DNA of 51,048 nucleotides, from NCBI RefSeq assembly GCF_009917385.1, contig NZ_QWLJ01000034.1:1-51048 (forward strand). The letters run 5' to 3'. The position numbers and the translations under genes were made by a program. This document shows, piece by piece, positions 18,873 to 27,959 of the stretch. The DNA comes from Roseburia sp. 1XD42-34 (GTDB taxonomy: Bacteria > Bacillota > Bacilli > Bacillales > Amphibacillaceae). Positions within the stretch are counted from its first letter, which is position 1, and each line of letters begins with the position of its first letter. The notes beneath the pieces are model-generated. The model ran no database searches and had not been told where the DNA came from. It saw only the letters and a program-made list of their open reading frames with translations.

Positions 18873-20780
18873 ATGAAACTAGCATTATATGGTGATCTGG
18901 AAGGAGTCTTAGAAGGCGTTCACTTGTTACAGGATAAGTTACAGATTGAATTAACGGGTGAAGGTCTCCCTATTAAAGTAAAACGTATTGATGATAAACA
19001 GCATGGTTTAACTGTTTCTCTATCCGCTGGTAAAGGCGAGATTATCTATAATGAACGAGTAACTTTTTTTAGAGGATTTGGGTTATTTGTAGAACATGTA
19101 AAAAATAAGGATGTATTTCATATTCAGGAAAAAATGCAATTTTCGACCATTGGTCCAATGTTTGATTTATCCCGCAATGCTGTTATGAAAGTAGAAACAT
19201 TTAAAGAAATGTTCCAAACGTTGGCTCTAATGGGATTTAATGCTACGATGTTGTATATGGAAGATGTGTATGAACTCAAAAGTCAGCCGTACTTTGGTTA
19301 TATGCGTGGACGTTATTCGCAAGACGAATTAATAGAATTGGATCAATATGCACACCGGTTTGGAATTGAATTAATTCCTTGTATTCAAACTTTAGCTCAT
19401 TTAGAAGAATTTTTAAAATGGAGTGCAGCAGCTCATCTAAAAGATACACGCGGAGTATTACTCGTCGAAAACGAAGTAACGTACGAATTGATTGATGAAA
19501 TGATTAAAACGCTCCGGAAATCTTTTCGGAGTAAACGTATTCATATTGGGATGGACGAAGCGGAAGAACTAGGCAGAGGAGTTTACTTGAATAAATACGG
19601 ATATAAAGATCGTCTACAACTTATGATCAAGCATCTGTCAAGAGTATTGAAAATTACTGAACAATACGGTCTAGAGCCGATGATGTGGAGCGATATGTTT
19701 CTTAAGCTTGCATCAAAAACAGGAGAAGCACATTATGATATGTCAACAGAAATTCCCCAGGAAATGATTGATATAACACCAGAAAACGTGACGATGATGT
19801 ATTGGGACTATGCACATACAAATAAAGATGATTATGTATCATTGATAAGAAAGCATAAAGCCTTTGGTAATAAACCAGCTTTTGCAGGTGGGGTTTGGGT
19901 TTGGAATACGTTTGCCCCAAATTATGGTTTATCTCTGCAAGCAGGTCAAGCTGCTCTCCAAGCATGCAAAGATGAAGGAGTCCAAGATGTGTTTGTTACA
20001 TTATGGGGAGATGACGGTTACGAGAATAATTATTATACCGCACTTCTTGGGTTGCAAATGTATGCAGAACACGCTTATTCCAAAGAATTAGATCATGAGA
20101 AGCTTAGAGAGAGGGTTCAATTCTGTACAGGTATTGAAGCAAAAAACTATCTGTTGTTAGGTAAATTAGATACTCCTGTTGGGGTTGAAGATGGAAATAC
20201 AGAACAAACTAATCCATCCAAATTTTTATTATGGCAAGATGTTTTAATCGGCCTATTTGATAAACATGTGGAAGGTTTGGAGCTTACAAGTTATTATGCA
20301 AGTTTAGAGAAGCAATTAAACGCAGTAAGAAACCCCAAACTTGCTTTGGATTATATTTTTGACGTGCCCGAAAAACTAGCAGCTGTATTAGCTTTAAAAG
20401 CAACGGTTGGTGTTCAATTGAAAGCAGCCTATGATACTGGAGAAGAAGAAGAGCTAAAGCGGATAGCTAGTGAAGTTTTACCAGAGATTTTAAACAAGGT
20501 GGAAGCATTGCGAGCAGCGCATCGAAACCAATGGCTTAGGATGCACAAACCTTTTGGTTGGGAAGTAATAGACATACGTTATGGCGGATTAAAAAATAGG
20601 ATAGATACTGCAATTTATCGCATTAATGATTATATAGATGGACAAATTGACCGAATTGAGGAATTAGAGGAAGAACGACTTTATTATCATGATATAACAC
20701 ATTCAAGCGGTTTAGGGTGGTCCAGCTACTATTATCGGATGGCTTCCCCAAATGTATTTTTTCACGTCCTTCCGATTTAG
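18873..20780 (+). CDS. GH20 beta-N-acetylhexosaminidase, cytoplasmic
   Basis: This exo-glycosidase releases terminal N-acetylhexosamines by substrate-assisted catalysis. The GH20 catalytic pair D228-E229 lies in RIHIGMDEAEELGRG. The barrel is further marked by YMEDVYE, ELIPCIQTLAHLEEFLKW and an aromatic MMYWDYAH region. There is no signal peptide, so it acts on imported oligosaccharides. The start is ATG 18873 (635 residues), because AGGAG at 18861-18865 is 7 bp away; ATG 18867 is too close. Its place between the LPMO and lactonase-fold genes suggests that it trims chitooligosaccharides to GlcNAc and oxidised GlcNAc. Confidence 0.9.
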   Translation: MKLALYGDLEGVLEGVHLLQDKLQIELTGEGLPIKVKRIDDKQHGLTVSLSAGKGEIIYNERVTFFRGFGLFVEHVKNKDVFHIQEKMQFSTIGPMFDLSRNAVMKVETFKEMFQTLALMGFNATMLYMEDVYELKSQPYFGYMRGRYSQDELIELDQYAHRFGIELIPCIQTLAHLEEFLKWSAAAHLKDTRGVLLVENEVTYELIDEMIKTLRKSFRSKRIHIGMDEAEELGRGVYLNKYGYKDRLQLMIKHLSRVLKITEQYGLEPMMWSDMFLKLASKTGEAHYDMSTEIPQEMIDITPENVTMMYWDYAHTNKDDYVSLIRKHKAFGNKPAFAGGVWVWNTFAPNYGLSLQAGQAALQACKDEGVQDVFVTLWGDDGYENNYYTALLGLQMYAEHAYSKELDHEKLRERVQFCTGIEAKNYLLLGKLDTPVGVEDGNTEQTNPSKFLLWQDVLIGLFDKHVEGLELTSYYASLEKQLNAVRNPKLALDYIFDVPEKLAAVLALKATVGVQLKAAYDTGEEEELKRIASEVLPEILNKVEALRAAHRNQWLRMHKPFGWEVIDIRYGGLKNRIDTAIYRINDYIDGQIDRIEELEEERLYYHDITHSSGLGWSSYYYRMASPNVFFHVLPI

Positions 20781-20798
20781 AAAGGATGCTGCGTATAC

Positions 20799-22175
20799 AT
20801 GGATACAATGTGCGACATGTTGATGTTTATCGGAACTTATGGCAATGAGACTGACAATACAATACAGTTGGTACAGTGGGAACCAAAGTCTGCTTCTCTC
20901 AAGCTGTTAGATTCTATTAACGGTGTAAAAAACCCTTCCTATTTAACACTTAACCAGCGCCAAAATGCACTCTATGCTATAAGCGAAGTAGAGCAAGGGA
21001 AGGTGATGTCATTTAATTTACAAAAAGGGAATAGCTGGATTAAGAAGCCAGACAAACAACAAGGGAATTGCTCTCATATGGATAATCAATTTCAGTCACA
21101 TTATAATCAAAACCATTCTTTCTTAAAGTTAGACTGTGATAAACATGGTGATCCATTAAATGAGGGGAACGGTCCGCAGGTAGAAGATTCGCTACAGGAG
21201 ATACGCTACAGTAAACAAAGAAGAGGATCAAGCCAAGAACAGGCAGTAAATCCCTGCGAGAAACTAGATCTAGAGCAGAAAGAGAGGTTTCCGGAGGAGC
21301 CAGTGTTTGAAGGTAAAAGAGTAATTATAAATCAGACTAGTGATCAATTATGTGGAAATGGACCATGCTATGTTTTGGTTGATGAATCAAATTCACATTT
21401 ATTTACTGTTAACTATGGAGACGGCTCGTTGTCCGTATATACATTGCTTTCAGATAATACAATTGGAGCATTATCTGACCATATTGTACACAAAACTGGC
21501 TCTCATCCACATGCTATTACTCAAATTCCACAAACATCTAAGTTTATTGTAACGGACCTCGGACTAAGCTGCGTTTATTTATACTTGCTTTCTGAGGGGA
21601 AATTGCATCTACAATATAATCTGGTATTGTCTTCACAAACTGGTCCTAGACACATTGCTATTTCACCAAATTACCGCAGAGTCTACGTGGCCAATGAATT
21701 TCAGTCCACTGTAACTGCCCTTTGTTATAATGAATCGATTACTCATTTGGAAACTGTACAAGAAATCAGTACATTGCCTTTTGAAAATCACCAGCTAGAA
21801 AAAAGGAACCCTCTATCCCATAAATGTGCTTTAGTTCCCCAAGAAAGTCACGCAATAACTAATTATGGGGCTGATATTCACTTAGCTGCACAAAAGCCAT
21901 TTTTATATGTATCAAACAGAGGTCATAACAGTATTTCGGTTTTTTTAGTGCAAAAATCTGGGGATCTATCTTATGTCAGTAATGTGTCTACTAAAGGAAC
22001 ATGGCCACGAAACTTTGTAATTTGTCCTAATGATAGACATATGTTTATAGCTAATGAGCATTCGGATAATGTCGTTGTAATGGAAATAGAAGAAAATGGC
22101 ACTCCCAAATATATAGGTACGGAGTATGTAATTCCATCTCCAGTTTGCTTAAAGATGTTCGAAATTGGAGGTTAA
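20799..22175 (+). CDS. Lactonase-family beta-propeller protein with a hydrophilic insertion
   Basis: This is a seven-bladed propeller of the 6-phosphogluconolactonase/lactonase family (PF10282-like). Family blocks are clear: GNGPCYVLVDESN, VNYGDGSLSVY, DLGLSCVYLY, GPRHIAISPN, GADIHLAAQKPFLYVSNRGH, WPRNFVICPN and the C-terminal PSPVCLKM. There is no signal peptide. At 458 residues it is about 100 longer than usual because of a polar, low-complexity insertion at about residues 78-172. It lies 18 bases after GH20, so the two are co-transcribed. An LPMO C1 product first appears as a 1,5-lactone, so a lactonase acting on it would fit. A 6-phosphogluconolactonase is the alternative. Confidence 0.82.
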   Translation: MDTMCDMLMFIGTYGNETDNTIQLVQWEPKSASLKLLDSINGVKNPSYLTLNQRQNALYAISEVEQGKVMSFNLQKGNSWIKKPDKQQGNCSHMDNQFQSHYNQNHSFLKLDCDKHGDPLNEGNGPQVEDSLQEIRYSKQRRGSSQEQAVNPCEKLDLEQKERFPEEPVFEGKRVIINQTSDQLCGNGPCYVLVDESNSHLFTVNYGDGSLSVYTLLSDNTIGALSDHIVHKTGSHPHAITQIPQTSKFIVTDLGLSCVYLYLLSEGKLHLQYNLVLSSQTGPRHIAISPNYRRVYVANEFQSTVTALCYNESITHLETVQEISTLPFENHQLEKRNPLSHKCALVPQESHAITNYGADIHLAAQKPFLYVSNRGHNSISVFLVQKSGDLSYVSNVSTKGTWPRNFVICPNDRHMFIANEHSDNVVVMEIEENGTPKYIGTEYVIPSPVCLKMFEIGG

Positions 22176-22205
22176 CTCCGCTTTTAAATAAATTAACTTA
22201 AGGAT

Positions 22206-22273
22206 ACAGACAAAATTGTATAAACAAAAGGTTTTAAACCTATATTTTGTTTTTGGATTTTGTCTGTTTTTAT
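22206..22273 (+). terminator. Terminator after the lactonase-fold gene
   Basis: The outer stem is a perfect 11 bp, ACAGACAAAAT (22206-22216) with ATTTTGTCTGT (22257-22267), followed by a T run. AAACAAAA and GGTTT/AAACC arms inside the loop give a nested hairpin. Confidence 0.88.
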
Positions 22274-22580
22274 AAGTTTTATGTGAAGTAATACACATTA
22301 TATAAAATTAAACTTGTTTTCGAACTTTTCTTGCTTTACTTCGATACAAGGTAAGCGATCATGGAAAAGTCGATAAAATTAACCAGCAATTACTCAGGGA
22401 CAGTTTGTTTAAATTCTATAATTCCTCTGAAGCGATCAAGCAAATTTATCCCTGTTGAAAGGAAGTCATCTGGAGCCAAAAGAACTTCCTAAGGTGAAAA
22501 ACCGACCAGCAGAGAAGGTCTGTTTTATGTAGTACAGTTTTTTGTAAATGACATCGTATGTCTATCTGCTTTAATGAAAG
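22274..22580. other. Convergent spacer between lactonase-fold and wall-hydrolase genes
   Basis: No gene is visible. The two neighbouring genes converge here, each with its own terminator at the edge. The sequence between has no open frame or repeat that I can interpret. Confidence 0.4.
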
Positions 22581-22610
22581 AAAAAACATGCTCTTAATAA
22601 GAGCATGTTC
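22581..22610 (-). terminator. Terminator of the LysM/NlpC-P60 gene
   Basis: CATGCTCTT-AAT-AAGAGCATG is followed, in reverse-strand reading, by a run of six T residues. It lies immediately downstream of the reverse-strand wall-hydrolase gene. Confidence 0.85.
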
Positions 22611-22614
22611 TACT

Positions 22615-23727
22615 TTAATAAAACCGTTTAAAACTATCGAAATGTTTCTTCCAGTAAGAGTTACTTAGATTGCTAATTTCGACGCCGTTAGATCCAGCGT
22701 GAATAAAGTTGCCGTTACCTAGGTACACGCCTAGATGTGAAATTCCTGGACGGTAAGTACCTGCGAAGAAGACAAGGTCGCCTACTTTTGGATTATTGAT
22801 ATGATAAGAACGGTTGTAGTAACCGGTACTTGATGTTCGCCCCATGCTTTTGCCGCCTTTATTGTATACGTAATGAATAAAGCCACTACAATCAAAGCCA
22901 GATGGTGAAGAACCGCCCCAGACATAAGGAACGCCTTGGAAGCCTTTTGCAGTACTAACCACTTTGTTCACGTTAAAGTCAACGTTAGCATTTCCAGTAG
23001 AACCGCCTCCGCTATTACCGGTCGAACTGCTTCCACCGCCTGAACTATTGGAGCCGCCACTGCTTGCGTTCTTTCCGATGCTAAGTTTTTGTCCAACCAC
23101 AATTAAATCGGAACGTAGGTTGTTCCATCGCTTTAAATTAGAAACCGAAACTTTGTATTTTGCTGCAATTTCAGAGAGTGTATCACCAGATTTTACGACA
23201 TATGTCTTTGATGAGCTACCCGATCCATTTGAACTACTTGAGCTACTACCAGAACCAGAATTACTTGAACCAGAATTGCCAGTGGATCCATTTTTATTTA
23301 CAACAAAAACATTTCCAGGATAGATTAAAGTGGAATTAAGGTTATTCCATTTCATCAGATCACGAATGGAAATATTGTGTTTAAAGGCGATTCCGCTTAA
23401 TGTATCTCCTCGTTTTACAGTGTATGTATTAGCATTGCTGTTGGCTCCGCTATTGGAACTGCCGGAATTAGAATTGGAGTTGTTAGATCCAGATGAATTT
23501 CCATTTTTGGTTGTTTGAATGATTTGGCTCGGGAAGATTAAGTCGCTGGACAAATTATTAATGGACTTCAGTTTCGATACACTTGTGTTATATTTCTGGG
23601 CAATTGTCCACAATGAGTCACCACTTTTTACTTTATACGATGCGGCTTCTGCCTCTTCAGCGGCGAAAAGTGCTGACGCAATTGCTGCTCCTGCTGTTAC
23701 GGACATTAAGACTTTTTTGTTAGTCAT
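22615..23727 (-). CDS. Secreted LysM-repeat NlpC/P60 peptidoglycan endopeptidase
   Basis: This is a LytE/LytF/CwlS-like cell-wall hydrolase that cuts D-Glu to meso-DAP stem-peptide bonds. A signal peptide ends near residue 28 (AEEAEAAS). Three LysM domains follow (about 30-72, 101-143, 174-216; motif SGDTLSEIA), joined by long Ser/Asn/Gly linkers. The C-terminal NlpC/P60 domain (about 255-370) has the catalytic cysteine in FDCSGF, the histidine in ISHLGVYLG and a third polar site in FIHAGS. AAGGAGG precedes the ATG. It stands alone between large spacers, in the opposite orientation to the capsule locus. Confidence 0.95.
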   Translation of the reverse strand: MTNKKVLMSVTAGAAIASALFAAEEAEAASYKVKSGDSLWTIAQKYNTSVSKLKSINNLSSDLIFPSQIIQTTKNGNSSGSNNSNSNSGSSNSGANSNANTYTVKRGDTLSGIAFKHNISIRDLMKWNNLNSTLIYPGNVFVVNKNGSTGNSGSSNSGSGSSSSSSNGSGSSSKTYVVKSGDTLSEIAAKYKVSVSNLKRWNNLRSDLIVVGQKLSIGKNASSGGSNSSGGGSSSTGNSGGGSTGNANVDFNVNKVVSTAKGFQGVPYVWGGSSPSGFDCSGFIHYVYNKGGKSMGRTSSTGYYNRSYHINNPKVGDLVFFAGTYRPGISHLGVYLGNGNFIHAGSNGVEISNLSNSYWKKHFDSFKRFY

Positions 23728-24206
23728 TAAATAATCCTCCTTGTTTATTTTGAAATATTTTTCGACTGATCTTTAGATGCTTGTCAAAATTTGGCTCACA
23801 ATGACTTTGAGTTCTTTGTTGGCCTGTTCAACTAGTCTTAGAATAGAGAACGATAGATTAAGCTTTAAGGGGTTGTTAAAATAACCTAAAAATTGAAGTA
23901 TCGATTGTTCCTAGTTGCCTTGTCCTTCATTCCCTGAAAAAGATACTTATTTTCCTCCGTGCGCATGAACTATAATAATACCTATACTAATGCTCATGTA
24001 TCTGTATTGCATGAGTCTCCTGCAAAACTGCCTAAAAGTCTTATGGCAGACGTAAGAGTCAGTACATCCTGTACAAGAGCGCTACGAATCTTCGCTGACT
24101 TGCACTTAGGAGAAACAGGACATGCTAGAGTCGGCGTAGTAATAGGGCAAGAAAAACTAAGATAGCAATACATCGTACACAGAAAAAGTGTTTTTCTTTT
24201 TCAAGG

Positions 24207-24243
24207 ACGCGGTGAGGTATTGGGTCACCTCGATCCTTTTTAC
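24207..24243 (+). terminator. Orphan terminator-like hairpin
   Basis: AAGGA...GGTGA pairs with TCACC...TCCTT around a GGTATTGGG loop and is followed by TTTTTA. No clear gene lies upstream on this strand. Confidence 0.5.
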
Positions 24244-25007
24244 TCTTTTTTGCCCACGTGGTGGAGAGGGTAATTATGATATACAAAATTCCCTTAAAAA
24301 AAGTAAGTAAACTACTATTTAGCATCCCGTGTAGTAACGCATATAGTATTAGTTAAAGAAATAGTTTTTTTGGGTGCTAACCTATAAAAACAGTTCAATG
24401 GCACTAGTGTTAAAAGACTACAAACTAGCTTTAAAAACGACTGGCTGAGTGAATATGTTTTTGTTTCAAACTAAGTAAAGCTGCCGACTTAACCTCTTTG
24501 ACCTGGTGATTTTTATAGTTTATGGCATGTAGGCACTATGACGGAAGTGGTAGTTTTGTATTGTTCTCTATTGTTTTTCTCATCCAGACTAACTCATCTT
24601 GGGCAAACTAAAGAACTAGTCGTAAAGTTCCGATTTAATCTAATATCGGGCCTTTATCCCGAAATTTGAAGTTTTAATTCAAAAAAACAGCGAAAAATTA
24701 TCAGGTCTTTAGTCTGTTTAGCCGTGGGAGAGTAAAATAACTATAAAAACAATAAGTCTTACCGTGTTTTAATTGAGCTTAAAATTACATCACCATTAGA
24801 TTTTTCAAGGCGTTCTTTTTAACTAAATAGTTTTTATCCCACATTCAAAACGCTAAATCCAGTGATGGAAAGCAAATAAAGAAGTCCATATTCATTCAGA
24901 TGAATATAGAAGGTTGACAGTTATAAAGAATTGCGTCAGGACAACCAAGAAATACGGTAGTAGCCTCATGAATAGTCTTCTTTTAAAAACCTGCGCTCCC
25001 GTGCTTG

Positions 25008-25046
25008 CCATTAGGGTCAAGCATGGAAGTGACCCTAATGGAATTT
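25008..25046 (+). terminator. Orphan 12-bp terminator hairpin
   Basis: CCATTAGGGTCA (25008-25019) pairs perfectly with TGACCCTAATGG (25030-25041) around a 10-base loop, then AATTTTT. No gene lies upstream within about 1 kb. The stem shares the CCCTAATG core with the terminator after ugd. Confidence 0.7.
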
Positions 25047-25322
25047 TTACTTTAATAGATTGATTTTTTCAAATGGCTGAAATTAATTAGATACTACATG
25101 ATTATTAAGAATATACATATATTACAAACTGACAGTCAACATATACTAAACAAAGCCAATATTCTTCAAAATGTCTTCAAAATAGAGATTATTGTTAAGA
25201 TTAGCGCCTGAAAATTATTTTTAGCTGTTTTTTAAAATTGGTTACCTAACATTCACCTAAATTTTCATATGAAAATTCGCTATTTCTTCATCTTTTCTAA
25301 CAAATAGAGGGTTATACTGGAA

Positions 25323-25405
25323 ATTATTTGCTAATAATTAATTTGATATTCTGTGTTAATTTGCAAATAATTGACAAGTTATTTGTAATTAGAATGTAAT
25401 ATAAT
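25323..25405 (+). promoter_or_regulatory. Capsule-locus promoter with TTATTTG repeats
   Basis: TTGACA (25371-25376), an 18-bp spacer and TGTAAT (25395-25400) form a sigma-A type promoter. TTATTTGC (about 25324-25331) and GCAAATAA (25363-25370) are inverted. CAAATAA/TTATTTG (25364-25370, 25379-25385) brackets the -35. The arrangement suggests a regulator binding over the promoter. Confidence 0.6.
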
Positions 25406-25488
25406 AATGTTTACGTTTAGTGGGTGCACTTTTTACCTATTTCCACTCATTAATTTCATAAATTTACCATCAAATCGTTGTCGTTTTA

Positions 25489-25497
25489 TGTTATAAT
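25489..25497 (+). promoter_or_regulatory. Second, extended -10 promoter before capA-like gene
   Basis: TGTTATAAT is a perfect extended -10 element, 57 bases before the start codon, with no good -35. It may supplement the upstream promoter. Confidence 0.45.
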
Positions 25498-25553
25498 TCA
25501 ATACTAGGTTATCAGCTAACAATGCTAGTTAAATAGAAAATGGAGGTAACTTT

Positions 25554-26318
25554 ATGGAAGAGACGATTTCCTTAAAGGAGATATTTGCTGTCTTAAAAAA
25601 GCGTATAATGCTTATTTTGGCATGTATATTTGGTGCTGCGGTGATTGCTGCGATCGTTAGCTATTTTGTGTTAACGCCAACATATGAAGCCAATTCTTCC
25701 TTTATCGTTAACCAAAGTCAGCAAGATTCTCAAATGCAGTACAATGTCGAAGAAATACGAACGAATGTGGAACTCATTAATACATATAATGTCATTATTA
25801 AAAGTGCGCGCATCCTAAATCAGGTTGTAGATGAACTTAACTTAGATATGACGAGTGATGAGCTGGCACAAAAAATTCAGGTTTCCAGTGAGGAGCAATC
25901 ACAGGTTGTAACGGTGACAGCCACCGATTCAAGCCCTAAACTTGCTGTTGAGATGGCGAACACAACTGTTACTACGTTTCAAAACGAAATTCCTGAATTA
26001 ATGAATGTCGATAATGTAAACATTTTATCCGAAGCTGAACTTGGACCAAACCCGTCCCCAGTTTCGCCAAATTCCATGTTAAATATAGCCATTGCTATCG
26101 TGCTTGGTGCGATGATCGGTGTTGGTATCGCATTTCTACTGGAATACTTGGATAATACGATTACGAGTGAAGAAGATGTAGAAAAACAACTTGGCACGCC
26201 AGTGCTTGGCGCGATCTCTTCCATCGAGGAAAAGGATATTAGCGACCAGCAATTCCGACCACAGCCAAGCAATCAGGAAAGGGGGCGTCACCATGTTACG
26301 CAGAAAAAATCCGTCTAG
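25554..26318 (+). CDS. Polysaccharide co-polymerase / tyrosine-kinase modulator (Wzz/YveK-like)
   Basis: This membrane protein controls chain length and activates the cognate tyrosine kinase. It has 254 residues with two transmembrane segments (about 18-40 and 175-198) flanking an extracellular coiled region. The proline-rich stretch PNPSPVSPNS before the second helix is the Wzz signature. The cytoplasmic tail (about 199-254) would contact the kinase encoded next, whose start overlaps this gene by 26 bases. GGAGGT lies 8 bp upstream of the ATG. Homologues are CapA, EpsA, YwqC and CpsC. Confidence 0.93.
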   Translation: MEETISLKEIFAVLKKRIMLILACIFGAAVIAAIVSYFVLTPTYEANSSFIVNQSQQDSQMQYNVEEIRTNVELINTYNVIIKSARILNQVVDELNLDMTSDELAQKIQVSSEEQSQVVTVTATDSSPKLAVEMANTTVTTFQNEIPELMNVDNVNILSEAELGPNPSPVSPNSMLNIAIAIVLGAMIGVGIAFLLEYLDNTITSEEDVEKQLGTPVLGAISSIEEKDISDQQFRPQPSNQERGRHHVTQKKSV

Positions 26319-26994
26319 ACCAGGAACGAAAATGCGTCATTTAATTGCGAAATTGAATCCCAAATCCCCTATTTCTGAACAGTATCGTACCATTCGTACG
26401 AACATTGATTTTGCATCTGTGGATGAAGAAATTCACACGCTACTCGTTACTTCTTCTGGGCCAGGTGAAGGTAAATCTATGACGGCTGCTAACTTAGCAG
26501 TTGTGTATGCGCAACAAGGAAAAAAAGTGTTACTTATAGATGCTGATTTACGTAAACCGACAGTACACTATACGTTTCGCCTTGATAATTTACGGGGGCT
26601 TAGTAACCTTTTGGTTGGCGAAAGTTCATTGGAACAGGTTGTGCAACACAGTGACGTCGATTATTTAGAAGTTATGTCTTGCGGTCCAATTCCACCTAAC
26701 CCATCGGAATTACTAGCTTCCCAAAAAATGAAACAACTGCTGGAGACATTAAAAGCTACTTACGATATCATTATTTTTGATACGCCGCCAGTGCTAGCTG
26801 TGACCGATGCGCAGATTTTGGCCAATATTGTAGACGGTTCGATACTTGTAGTCAGGAGCAAGCAAACAGAGGTCGAAGGGGCGCAAAAAGCTGTCGAATC
26901 ATTGAAGCCAGCTAGAGCAAAATTACTAGGGACAGTGTTAAACGATCGGGAAAAGAAACAGTCCAATTATTATTACTATTACGGAGCGAAATAA
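26293..26994 (+). CDS. CpsD/CapB-family bacterial tyrosine kinase
   Basis: This cytoplasmic BY-kinase autophosphorylates a C-terminal tyrosine cluster and regulates capsule assembly. Walker A (SSGPGEGKS, 54-62), Walker A' (LLIDADLR, 80-87) and Walker B (IIIFDTPP, about 159-166) are present. Five consecutive tyrosines (226-230) sit at the C-terminus. The start is ATG 26293, with AAAGGGGG at normal spacing (233 residues). A longer in-frame start exists within the preceding gene but has no good site. Overlap with the modulator gene suggests coupling. A hairpin follows at 27000. Confidence 0.94.
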   Translation: MLRRKNPSRPGTKMRHLIAKLNPKSPISEQYRTIRTNIDFASVDEEIHTLLVTSSGPGEGKSMTAANLAVVYAQQGKKVLLIDADLRKPTVHYTFRLDNLRGLSNLLVGESSLEQVVQHSDVDYLEVMSCGPIPPNPSELLASQKMKQLLETLKATYDIIIFDTPPVLAVTDAQILANIVDGSILVVRSKQTEVEGAQKAVESLKPARAKLLGTVLNDREKKQSNYYYYYGAK

Positions 26995-26999
26995 GCGAC

Positions 27000-27027
27000 A
27001 CTCCTTATTCTTTGGGATAAGGAGTTT
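27000..27027 (+). terminator. Attenuator or weak terminator after the kinase
   Basis: The stem is ACTCCTTAT/ATAAGGAGT (27000-27008, 27017-27025) with an 8-base loop and only a short T run. An extended -10 (TGTTATAAT, 27132-27140) follows before the next gene, so transcription is probably partly reset here. Confidence 0.6.
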
Positions 27028-27131
27028 CCTAAATACGAGGTGTAGGTTTATTTTTTCGGCTAAAAGTCACCCGAATATGTTAAAAAAATTTTAAGGATTT
27101 CATCATACAAAGTGCACGTCAAATGATTGTT

Positions 27132-27140
27132 TGTTATAAT
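27132..27140 (+). promoter_or_regulatory. Extended -10 promoter for the phosphatase gene
   Basis: TGTTATAAT lies 51 bases before the phosphatase start and just after a terminator-like hairpin. It is identical to the extended -10 at 25489. Confidence 0.5.
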
Positions 27141-27191
27141 TTACCTAAGTTTATAAGAGAGAATGGGTAAGAAAAATAGGATGTGAATGCA

Positions 27192-27959
27192 ATGATAGAT
27201 ATTCATAGTCATATATTACCTGGTATTGATGACGGTGCGAAAAATGAAGAACAAAGTCTAAAAATGGCGAAAGCAGCTATAGAACAAGGAATACATACAA
27301 TCATTGCGACACCGCATCATCAAAATGGTGCGTTTAATAATTTTCGTTGGGAAATTGAAAATAGTGTGGAGATTTTAAACGATTTCCTTAAACGAGAAGG
27401 TGTTCCGCTTACGGTTTTGCCTGGTCAGGAAACACGTATTTATGGCGAAATGGTAGAAGGTATAAGGCAAAATGAACTTCTCCCACTGAATTATAGCAAG
27501 TATGTATTTGTGGAATTCCCTTCTGATTCTGTTCCACGGTATACTACACAGCTGTTATTCGATATTCAAGTGGAAGGTTATACGCCGATTATTGTGCATC
27601 CAGAAAGGAACAGGGCACTCTTGGAGCATCCGAATCTATTATATGAATTGGTGTCTAAGGGAGCTCTTACACAAGTAACAGCAGGCAGTGTGGGTGGGAA
27701 ATTTGGAAAAGATATTCAAAAATTCACGATACAAATCATTGGAGCAAACTTGACACATTTTATTGCTTCCGATGCACATAATACTACTTCAAGAGCCTTT
27801 TATTTGCAGGAAGCCTATGAAGATATAAAGAAAAGTTTTGGCGGTGACTATTTCTACATGTTTTTAGAAAATAGCAATCTACTAGTTGACAATGACTACG
27901 TCAACCGTTTAGAGCCATTACGGATTAAAAAGAAGAAGAAATTTCTTGGGTTATTTTAA
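27192..27959 (+). CDS. PHP-family manganese-dependent protein-tyrosine phosphatase (CapC/YwqE-like)
   Basis: This enzyme dephosphorylates the BY-kinase and its substrates, completing the phosphorylation cycle that tunes polymer synthesis. PHP metal ligands are visible: H5 and H7 (MIDIHSHILPGIDDG), the ATPHH block, VHPERN, and SDAHN near the C-terminus. It has 255 residues from ATG 27192, with AGGATGTG at suitable spacing; a GTG three codons earlier is too close to that site. CapA/CapB/CapC order is conserved in Gram-positive capsule loci. Confidence 0.93.
   Translation: MIDIHSHILPGIDDGAKNEEQSLKMAKAAIEQGIHTIIATPHHQNGAFNNFRWEIENSVEILNDFLKREGVPLTVLPGQETRIYGEMVEGIRQNELLPLNYSKYVFVEFPSDSVPRYTTQLLFDIQVEGYTPIIVHPERNRALLEHPNLLYELVSKGALTQVTAGSVGGKFGKDIQKFTIQIIGANLTHFIASDAHNTTSRAFYLQEAYEDIKKSFGGDYFYMFLENSNLLVDNDYVNRLEPLRIKKKKKFLGLF

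Larger units (their letters stand above)
23728..25370. other. Long gene-poor spacer upstream of the capsule locus
   Basis: About 1.6 kb without a supportable gene. An open frame at 23959-24165 has no recognisable motif. Two terminator-like hairpins lie inside, at 24207-24243 and 25008-25046, both without an upstream gene, so unannotated small RNAs or decayed genes are possible. TTGACA can be read on the reverse strand near 23790, upstream of the wall-hydrolase gene, but a matching -10 is poor. Confidence 0.45.

Noticed and set aside
22615..23727. Tandem direct repeats resembling a CRISPR array
   Set aside because: The repeated blocks are LysM-domain codons and Ser/Gly linkers of the wall hydrolase, not short identical repeats with unique spacers.
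22964..23734. Three forward open frames opposite the LysM/NlpC-P60 gene
   Set aside because: They are antisense shadows of the repetitive Ser/Asn/Gly linkers and LysM repeats of the real gene.
23959..24165. 68-residue forward open frame in the capsule upstream spacer
   Set aside because: No ribosome site and no recognisable similarity; kept only as a possible part of an uncharacterised transcript.
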